Both the position numbers and the translations under genes were made by a program. 64,000 nt of DNA, taken from NCBI GenBank assembly GCA_943369355.1, contig CALRMX020000003.1, forward strand, positions 186,001-250,000, read 5' to 3'. The stretch comes from UBA7662 sp943369355. Its GTDB lineage: Bacteria; Bacteroidota; Bacteroidia; UBA7662. Below the pieces are notes generated by a model. It was given only the letters and a program-made list of their open reading frames with translations, did not search any database and was not told the origin of the DNA. Shown one piece after another: positions 57,924-64,000 of this stretch (position 1 is the first letter of the stretch; every line of letters starts with the position of its first letter).

Positions 57924-59144
57924 TTAATAATGACATTTTGAACACTCCAGACCACCCAAATTGGCGATGGTCAGACCCTTTTCGGTAAGGGCTTTTTTGA
58001 ATTTTTCGGAATCTCCGTGCACCTGCTTGTAGTAACCGTTGTCGAGATCGACTTTGGTTTCGCGGTGACAGTTGATACACCAGCCCATCGTGAGATTGCT
58101 GTGCTGATACACTTCAGGCATTTCCTGAATCGGGCCGTGACAGGTTTGGCACTCAATACCGGCTACTTTGTAGTGCTGGTAGTGGTTGAAATACGCGAAG
58201 TCCTGCAAATTGTGGATACGCACCCATTCAATCGGCTTGTTGTTTTCCCAAGCGTCGGCAATCTTCTTGATTTCGGGCGATTCTTTTTTGATTTGGTTGT
58301 GGCAGTTCATACAAACGTTCACCGCTGGTATGGTGGCCGATTTGCCGCGTTCAACGCCGGTGTGGCAATACGAACATTGAATTTCGTGTTTGCCCGCGTG
58401 AATTTCGTGTGAGAAGGCGATGGGCTGAGAAGGCTGATATCCTTGCTGTATGCCTACATGCGATGCTACATCCACACCCCAGATAACGCCACCAATGAGG
58501 AGAGCGCCAATGGCACCCAATACCTTATAGGCTGGCTTAACGGTGAATTTCGGCTTCACCTCCACCAAGGTGTCGGGATTCAATTTGCCGGCTTCTACTT
58601 GTTCGTCGTAGCTCTGCTTGAATCGCTTCTGCATGCTAACGAGCAAGTAAATTACTGCCGCAGCTAAGAAGATGATGATCCACACCAGAGTCGACATTGG
58701 GAACTTATCGTCGTCGGCAACCAATGCTTCGGCAGCAGCCAACGGATCACCTCCGTCAGCAACAGCAGGAGCAGCGGCAGCTTCCTGTTCTTTTACGTAA
58801 GCGAGAACGGCTTTAATTTCCTCGTCCGTCCAGTCGTACGCAGGCATGGCTACCTTGTTCCACTTGTTGAAGAGATCAACTGCATACTGATCGCCGCTGG
58901 CAATCATGGCCTGTGAGTTACGCACCCACTTGATCAGCCATGCCTCGTCGCGGCGGTCGCTGATGCCCTTGAGCGCAGGACCTACGAGGTCCTGATCGAT
59001 CTTGTGACAGGCAGCACAGTTGTTGTTGAAGAGATCAGCTCCGTTCGGCTGGGCTGTTGTGGTGGTCGACCAGCTGCCAGCTACCCACAAAATGAGGGCG
59101 AAAAGAAACAGTCTGCGTGGAGAATTTCCTTGATTTTGAATCAT
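57924..59144 (-). CDS. actA: Alternative complex III subunit ActA, six-haem cytochrome c fusion
   Basis: The protein has 406 residues. A signal peptide ends near residue 31. An N-terminal monohaem cytochrome c domain follows (CAACH near 38, M-P-A-Y-D-W-T-D-E-E as Met ligand region). One membrane segment lies near 150-170 and another near 208-225, then the pentahaem ActA domain with CSYCH, CMNCH, CQTCH, CINCH and CSKCH. It is the electron-transfer subunit of ACIII. It is the first gene of the operon and has a candidate -7 box at 59192-59199. Confidence 0.95.
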   Translation of the reverse strand: MIQNQGNSPRRLFLFALILWVAGSWSTTTTAQPNGADLFNNNCAACHKIDQDLVGPALKGISDRRDEAWLIKWVRNSQAMIASGDQYAVDLFNKWNKVAMPAYDWTDEEIKAVLAYVKEQEAAAAPAVADGGDPLAAAEALVADDDKFPMSTLVWIIIFLAAAVIYLLVSMQKRFKQSYDEQVEAGKLNPDTLVEVKPKFTVKPAYKVLGAIGALLIGGVIWGVDVASHVGIQQGYQPSQPIAFSHEIHAGKHEIQCSYCHTGVERGKSATIPAVNVCMNCHNQIKKESPEIKKIADAWENNKPIEWVRIHNLQDFAYFNHYQHYKVAGIECQTCHGPIQEMPEVYQHSNLTMGWCINCHRETKVDLDNGYYKQVHGDSEKFKKALTEKGLTIANLGGLECSKCHY

Positions 59145-59191
59145 TTGCGCAAGATTTTTAAAAGCGGTAACGCCTTTTCAGCATCCGTTCG

Positions 59192-59199
59192 CAAAATTA
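59192..59199 (-). promoter_or_regulatory. Candidate -7 box of the act operon
   Basis: On the minus strand TAATTTTG matches TAnnTTTG, 48 nt upstream of the actA start. A TTG lies further upstream but with a short 13-bp spacing. Confidence 0.45.
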
Positions 59200-59294
59200 G
59201 ACGGAAAAGGCACAAGAACACCTACTGTCACAAAAAAATCAAAAAGTTCTGGCTATTTAAAATAAGTCTAAATAACCTCGCCGAAACGCGCCGC

Positions 59295-61121
59295 TTAGGC
59301 GATTAAATCGGTCTGCAGCAGTTTGAGGTTTCGGTACAAGCCGCCTTCAATTTCCATCAAGGCTTCGTGGGTACCAAACTCCACCATGCGGCCTTGATCA
59401 AGCACCAAAATTTTATCTGCATCGCGCACTGTACTGAGCCGGTGAGCGATGATGATGCTCGTGCGGCCTTCCATCAACTGATTGAGGGCGTCTTGTACCA
59501 ATCGTTCCGATTCACTGTCGAGCGAGGAGGTGGCTTCGTCGAGGATGAGGATGGCCGGATCGCGCAAAACGGCACGGGCGATGGCGATACGCTGCCGCTG
59601 GCCGCCGGATAACTTAACGCCTCGTTCTCCTACTACTGTTTTGAAGGCTTCGGGGAATGACTCGATAAATTCAAGCGCATTCGCCTTTTTGGCCGCAGCA
59701 CGTATTTCCTCCTGCGATGCACCGGGTTTGCCGTAGGCGATATTTTCTTCGATGGTGCCTCCAAATAAAATCACATCCTGAGGCACTACTGCCAGGTTGC
59801 GGCGGTAGTCGGTCAGCGGATAGGTACTTATCTCTTGTCCATCCACCACTATCTGCCCTTGCGAGGGTGCGTAAAAGCGCTGTACCAAGCTTACTAAGGT
59901 AGACTTGCCTGCTCCCGATGGTCCAACTACGGCCAACTTCTCCCCTGGCGACACCGAAAAACTAAGGTCACGAATTACCGTGCGGTCGTTTCGCGACGGG
60001 TATTCGAAGCTCACGTCCACAAAACGGATGGCACCTTCCAAACGAGCGGGATCGCCGTCGCCTGCGTATTCGAGCTGGATGGCTTCGGTGCTTTCATCGA
60101 GTATCTCGAGCACACGTTCGGTGGCGCCGAGCGCTTTTTGCACCTGGGCATACAGCTCGGCAAAACTGCCCATGGCTGCACCCACGAAGGTGCTGTACAA
60201 AACAAAACTGGTTAAACTGCCCACACTCAGCTCTCCGGCACTCACCAAACGGGTTCCATACCAGATGACCAATACGATGCTCCCGAGCAAACAAAAAATG
60301 ATGAAACTGGCAAAAGCTCCCCGGTAGGCGGCACCTTTCAGCGCAAAACGCACCACCTCGGCGATGTTTTCGCGGTAACGGCGCAACTCAAACCATTCGT
60401 TGGTATAGGCTTTTACGCTTGCAATGGCCTGTAGTGTTTCTTCGACCACAGTATTGGAATCGGCTAACTTGTCTTGCGCCTGGCGAGCAACCTTACGGAT
60501 AACTTTGCCGAATAGTACCGCCACCACCACCAGCACCGGAAAAACCGAAAGCATAAAAACGGTTAATTTCCCAGAGGTATATGCCAAAAGCCCGATGCCG
60601 CCCACCAATACCACTACCTGGCGGATGAGTTCGGCCAAAGTGGTGGTCATGGTGTCTTGAATTTGAGAAAGGTCGGCCGAAATACGGCTATTGATCTCTC
60701 CTACCCGACGCTGGGCAAAAAACTCCATGGGCAAACGTATGATGCGGTGAAACGTCTCAAGCCGTAAATCGGCCAATGACCGCTCGCCTACTTGCACAAA
60801 AAGGTAAATGCGGAAAAACGAGATGGTGGCCTGCAAAAACAATACGATTCCTAAGGCGATTGCGATGGTGTTGATATCGGCTAACCAACCACTGGCTGCC
60901 TTGAGCATGGCTGCATCAATGAGTTTGCCCATTAAAAAAGGAAAACCAAGCGACAACAAGCTGCCCACCACCAACAAGGCCAATCCCCCGAGGAACATGG
61001 CACGGTAAGGCTTTAAATACCGCAATAACCTGCCCGCCTTTCGGAGAGTTTGTGCATTCAGTTTAGCCTTGGGTAATTCTTCTTCTGTCTTGCTGCTGCT
61101 GTTTAATCGTTGTCGCGCCAT
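59295..61121 (-). CDS. ABC exporter, half-transporter with fused ATPase (MsbA-like)
   Basis: The protein has 608 residues. Residues ~40-330 are six membrane segments; the ATPase domain has Walker A G-P-S-G-A-G-K-S-T near 400, the Q-loop V-V-P-Q-D-V, signature L-S-G-G-Q-R-Q-R near 505, Walker B I-L-I-L-D-E-A-T-S-S-L-D and the H-loop A-H-R-L-S-T. As a homodimer it exports lipids or drugs. It starts directly after the stop of the preceding gene, so it is the last member of the murQ operon. Substrate unknown. Confidence 0.93.
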   Translation of the reverse strand: MARQRLNSSSKTEEELPKAKLNAQTLRKAGRLLRYLKPYRAMFLGGLALLVVGSLLSLGFPFLMGKLIDAAMLKAASGWLADINTIAIALGIVLFLQATISFFRIYLFVQVGERSLADLRLETFHRIIRLPMEFFAQRRVGEINSRISADLSQIQDTMTTTLAELIRQVVVLVGGIGLLAYTSGKLTVFMLSVFPVLVVVAVLFGKVIRKVARQAQDKLADSNTVVEETLQAIASVKAYTNEWFELRRYRENIAEVVRFALKGAAYRGAFASFIIFCLLGSIVLVIWYGTRLVSAGELSVGSLTSFVLYSTFVGAAMGSFAELYAQVQKALGATERVLEILDESTEAIQLEYAGDGDPARLEGAIRFVDVSFEYPSRNDRTVIRDLSFSVSPGEKLAVVGPSGAGKSTLVSLVQRFYAPSQGQIVVDGQEISTYPLTDYRRNLAVVPQDVILFGGTIEENIAYGKPGASQEEIRAAAKKANALEFIESFPEAFKTVVGERGVKLSGGQRQRIAIARAVLRDPAILILDEATSSLDSESERLVQDALNQLMEGRTSIIIAHRLSTVRDADKILVLDQGRMVEFGTHEALMEIEGGLYRNLKLLQTDLIA

Positions 61122-61691
61122 CTAGGGATTGAGTCGTTTGGTTATTAAACTGTCGATGCGTTGAAAAAGTTGCCGCGGACTAAACTTCCGCCAAGGGAAC
61201 TCCTCAAGTTCGCCACCAAAATTGATGTAGTAATCGAGGTTTTGTTGTTGCATCTCGCTGGCCACATGTTCCCTGAAGTTGATGGCAACTATCCATCCCT
61301 CATCGAGCTCACCAAACCACTCTTCGTAATAGGCATCGTCGGAGCTATGGAAATTGAGGATATTCTCTCCGATGAGCATAAAATAGCGGATTCCCTCAGC
61401 CAGAAGAATATCAATCACTTCGGTTTTGAGGGTCATCACATCGTTTGCGATGGCGTCGTTCCACTCACCAATAAACTCGATGATGGTAAAACCGGCATCG
61501 TAGTCGGTATACAATAGCTTCAAAAAGAGCGTTTCGGAGCCAAAATCGTCCCACTGCGGATGGATGTAGTGGTCGTAAATGGCTTGGGAGTAGGTGAATT
61601 CACTGTATTCGCGGCCATAGAAAGGCGAGCGCTCGTCGTCGGCAGCGTTGTAATCTTCTATCCAGCGATAAAATGGCTCAATGGTGTGCAT
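61122..61691 (-). CDS. Hypothetical acidic cytoplasmic protein, 189 residues
   Basis: No family that I can name. The protein is acidic and aromatic-rich (I-E-P-F-Y-R-W-I-E-D-Y-N-A-A-D-D-E-R near the start, FYGREYSEFTYSQAIYDHYIHPQ, W-D-D-F-G-S-E-T-L-F-L-K-L-L-Y) and ends W-R-K-F-S-P-R-Q-L-F. No signal or membrane segment is seen. It lies 4 bp after murQ and abuts the ABC gene, so it is clearly part of that operon. Confidence 0.85.
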   Translation of the reverse strand: MHTIEPFYRWIEDYNAADDERSPFYGREYSEFTYSQAIYDHYIHPQWDDFGSETLFLKLLYTDYDAGFTIIEFIGEWNDAIANDVMTLKTEVIDILLAEGIRYFMLIGENILNFHSSDDAYYEEWFGELDEGWIVAINFREHVASEMQQQNLDYYINFGGELEEFPWRKFSPRQLFQRIDSLITKRLNP

Positions 61692-61695
61692 AGCT

Positions 61696-62511
61696 CTATT
61701 TTTTGGCGTCGAGCACCTTACGCACTTGCCCGTACTCTTCGAGCCAAGCAGCGGCCTTTTGTTGATCTACACCCAGTTCATCCATGATCATCTGCACACC
61801 CCGATTTACCAGCTTGTGGTTGGTAAGCTGCATATTCACCATTTTATTGCCCTTCACGTATCCCAGGCGAATCATGGTGCTGGTCGAAAGCATGTTGAGC
61901 ACCAACTTTTGGGCAGTTCCACTTTTCATACGGGTAGATCCGGTCACAAACTCGGGCCCCACAACTACCTCCACGGGGAAATCGGCTTCGCGCGACACCG
62001 GAGAGCCCGGATTACAGGTGATGCAGGCTGTGGTGATACCTGCCTTGCGACAAGCCTGCAGCGCTCCCACCACATAGGGCGTGCTTCCGGAGGCCGCAAT
62101 GCCCACAACCACATCGTCTTGCCCAACATGCCAGGCTTGTAAATCTTTCCATCCCTGCTCGGTATCGTCTTCGGCAAATTCCACCGCCTTGCGGATGGCG
62201 GTATCGCCTCCCGCAATGAGCCCAATCACCCGATCGAATGGCACACCGTAGGTTGGCGGACATTCGGAAGCATCGAGTATGCCCAGTCGGCCACTTGTGC
62301 CTGCCCCCAAATAAAACAATCTGCCACCGCGGCGCATTTTCTCTACCACACAATCTACCAGCACTTCAATACGCGGAATTTCTTTGGCCACAGCCAACGG
62401 AACACTTTGGTCTTCCCGATTCATGTTGTCGAGCAGCTCACGGGTGCTCAAGCGGTCGAGGCCTTCGTAATTCGAAGGCGCTTCGGTAATGCGGTGAAAG
62501 GAATTTTCCAA
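61696..62511 (-). CDS. murQ: N-acetylmuramic acid 6-phosphate etherase
   Basis: The protein has about 271 residues. I-T-E-A-P-S-N-Y at the N-terminus, Y-L-G-A-G-T-S-G-R-L-G-I-L-D-A-S-E-C-P-P-T near 65-85 (SIS domain with the catalytic Glu), and G-S-T-R-M-K-S-G-T-A-Q-K are family motifs. It cleaves MurNAc-6P into GlcNAc-6P and lactate in cell-wall recycling. No ATG fits: TTG at 62511 begins L-E-N-S-F-H-R-I-T-E; TTG at 62565 is an alternative. A -7 box (TAAGTTTG on the minus strand) lies at 62577-62584. Confidence 0.92.
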   Translation of the reverse strand: MENSFHRITEAPSNYEGLDRLSTRELLDNMNREDQSVPLAVAKEIPRIEVLVDCVVEKMRRGGRLFYLGAGTSGRLGILDASECPPTYGVPFDRVIGLIAGGDTAIRKAVEFAEDDTEQGWKDLQAWHVGQDDVVVGIAASGSTPYVVGALQACRKAGITTACITCNPGSPVSREADFPVEVVVGPEFVTGSTRMKSGTAQKLVLNMLSTSTMIRLGYVKGNKMVNMQLTNHKLVNRGVQMIMDELGVDQQKAAAWLEEYGQVRKVLDAKK

Positions 62512-62576
62512 AATCTTACACTTAAGTGAACAGGCTGTAAAAATACCTGCATTTTTGCGATGCAAGCCGACATCGT

Positions 62577-62584
62577 CAAACTTA
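62577..62584 (-). promoter_or_regulatory. Candidate -7 box for murQ
   Basis: On the minus strand TAAGTTTG matches TAnnTTTG. It lies in the divergent gap shared with the S41 peptidase gene, 66 nt upstream of the chosen TTG start of murQ. Confidence 0.4.
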
Positions 62585-62628
62585 ATTGCAACGGTTTTGG
62601 TTTAGCACCCATAGAAAGTAGTTATACC

Positions 62629-64000
62629 GTGAATTCGAAACGCGCCATTTGGCTCCCCCTACTGCTTAGTGTAATTCTTGCCGCAGGCATGTTCCTGGGC
62701 TACAAGATGAATCCTGGCGGCAATACCACCTTGCTTTTGCGCCGACCCGACAACGCTTTGCAACAAATATTGCAACTCATTGAGTCGCGTTATGTCGACA
62801 CTGTAGATACCCAATATCTCCATGCCAGCGGCATACAGGCCATGTTGGAGCAGCTCGACCCCTACTCGGCCTACATCCCTGCGCACGACTTTGAAGAAGT
62901 AAACCAACCCCTCGAAGGCAACTTCGACGGTATCGGTATTGAATTTTATCGCCTCAACGACACCATATTGGTGGTTACGGCACTATCGGGCGGGCCGTCG
63001 GAGGCTGTAGGCCTGCGTGCCGGCGATAAAATTGTGAAAGTAGATGGCGAAGACGTTACTGGGCCGGATTTCACCAACGACGACGTGATTAAGCGCTTAC
63101 GGGGCAACCGCGGCACCAAAGTAAAGGTTGAGGTAGTCCGCAAGGGTGCTCCGCGAACCATTCCCTTTACCATCACCCGAGGTAAAATACCCATTTATAG
63201 TGTCGACGTGGCCTACCGTCCTGCACCCGATATGGGGTATATCAAAATCAACAAGTTCAGTGCTACCACCGCCGACGAATTCCAGGAAGCTTTTAACAAA
63301 CTTCGCCAGCAAGGCCCGATGAGTGCATTGGTACTCGATTTACGAGGCAATCCGGGTGGCTATCTCGAGGCAGCCATCAAGCTGAGCGATGAGTTCTTGG
63401 GCAAGGGCGAACTCATTACGTATACCGAGGGACGCACCCAGCCACGTCGCGATTATTTGGCTACCGCAGCAGGTTTATTTGAGCAAGGCAAAGTGTATGT
63501 GCTGCTCGACGAAGGCTCGGCTTCGGCCTCGGAAATAGTAGCCGGTGCACTTCAAGACCAGGACAGGGCGGTATTGCTCGGTCGCCGTTCGTTTGGCAAA
63601 GGGCTGGTGCAAGAACAGTTTGGCATGCCCGACGGATCGGCCGTGCGATTGACCGTTGCCCGATATTATACCCCCTCCGGACGTTCGATCCAGAAGCCTT
63701 ACAAAGCCGGCGAGTCGGAGGACGACATGGTGGCTCGTTACCAACATGGTGAGTTTTTCTCGCGAGATAGCATACAGGTAAACGACAGTGTACCGTATCG
63801 CACCAAAAAAGGTAGAGTGGTTTTTGGCGGTGGGGGCATCATACCCGACGTATTTGTGGCAGCCGACACCAGTACCTTTGGACCTGCGTTGAACGTACTT
63901 TTCAACAGCGGGATTTTGGTAGATCTAAGCTACAGCCTGGCCGATGAAGAACGCAGTAAGGTACAACCCCTCGGCAAGGAACAATTCCTCAAAAATTTCA
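62629..64000 (+). CDS. S41 family C-terminal processing peptidase, cut by window edge
   Basis: About 457 residues are visible. One membrane anchor lies at residues ~7-25 (W-L-P-L-L-L-S-V-I-L-A-A-G-M-F-L-G-Y). An N-terminal helical region with L-D-P-Y-S-A-Y-I is followed by the PDZ domain (F-D-G-I-G-I-E-F ... G-L-R-A-G-D-K-I near 124) and the S41 core with D-L-R-G-N-P-G-G-Y-L near 240, catalytic Ser in D-E-G-S-A-S-A-S-E-I-V near 295 and Lys in R-S-F-G-K-G-L-V-Q near 322. It trims periplasmic proteins. GTG at 62629 is preferred; an in-frame ATG at 62560 would add 23 residues before the anchor. The last residues lie past the right edge. Confidence 0.93.
   Translation, partial: MNSKRAIWLPLLLSVILAAGMFLGYKMNPGGNTTLLLRRPDNALQQILQLIESRYVDTVDTQYLHASGIQAMLEQLDPYSAYIPAHDFEEVNQPLEGNFDGIGIEFYRLNDTILVVTALSGGPSEAVGLRAGDKIVKVDGEDVTGPDFTNDDVIKRLRGNRGTKVKVEVVRKGAPRTIPFTITRGKIPIYSVDVAYRPAPDMGYIKINKFSATTADEFQEAFNKLRQQGPMSALVLDLRGNPGGYLEAAIKLSDEFLGKGELITYTEGRTQPRRDYLATAAGLFEQGKVYVLLDEGSASASEIVAGALQDQDRAVLLGRRSFGKGLVQEQFGMPDGSAVRLTVARYYTPSGRSIQKPYKAGESEDDMVARYQHGEFFSRDSIQVNDSVPYRTKKGRVVFGGGGIIPDVFVAADTSTFGPALNVLFNSGILVDLSYSLADEERSKVQPLGKEQFLKNF

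Noticed and set aside
1..64000. Prophage, tRNA or rRNA genes, recombinase or integron integrase
   Set aside because: None was seen on either strand; mobility of the island rests on repeats only.

Overview
The window is a piece of a Bacteroidota (Bacteroidetes) chromosome. Diagnostic signs are a complete alternative complex III operon (actABCDEF), C-terminal type IX secretion (T9SS) sorting domains, DUF3667 and GH3-family proteins, and several matches to the Bacteroidetes -7 promoter box (TAnnTTTG). The species cannot be named from this sequence. No rRNA, tRNA, prophage, CRISPR array or recombinase gene was seen.

Region 1 (1-18.1 kb, all minus strand) is a secreted or surface block. Three tandem, translationally coupled FGE/SUMF1-fold paralogues are followed, after a gap with a possible promoter, by a giant 3,631-residue repeat protein of autotransporter-associated beta-strand (PATR) type with a T9SS tail. 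A DUF4402-like secreted protein and a further secreted protein cut by the window edge are coupled behind it. Region 2 (18.4-21.2 kb) holds an AAA/DUF4143 ATPase flanked on both sides by 23-bp tandem repeats, and a T9SS-sorted beta-propeller (GH43-like) protein.

Region 3 (about 21.3-36.95 kb) is an AT-rich accessory island built like a gene-cassette array. Single genes, nearly all on the minus strand, are separated by a dispersed ~180-190-bp repeat, by 19-bp-period palindrome arrays, by a second ~200-bp repeat that sits upstream of three defence-like genes, and by attC-like stem structures. The cargo is a VOC protein, an Abi_2 (AbiD/F) abortive-infection protein, a PQQ-type propeller, a CPBP protease, an IS1182-type transposase scrap, an uncharacterised 249-residue protein, a 702-residue protein with a PD-(D/E)XK-like signature, a GGCT-fold protein, a DUF2971 protein, a small membrane protein and a 1,261-residue STAND-like protein. 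The last one, together with the repeat architecture, is the best candidate for something undescribed.

Region 4 (36.98-50.98 kb) is GC-rich core genome on both strands: VOC, glycosyltransferase 2, xseA-xseB, a LysE exporter, a GH3-like ligase, rfbA-galE (nucleotide sugars), glyA, a secreted protein, DUF3667, a STAS protein, purC-phoH, and a SAM hydroxide adenosyltransferase-like gene coupled to an ABM protein, then a small lipoprotein. Region 5 (51.0-59.1 kb) is the act operon, which moves electrons from menaquinol to cytochrome c. Region 6 (59.3-64.0 kb) is the murQ-hypothetical-ABC exporter operon and, divergently, an S41 C-terminal processing peptidase cut by the right edge.
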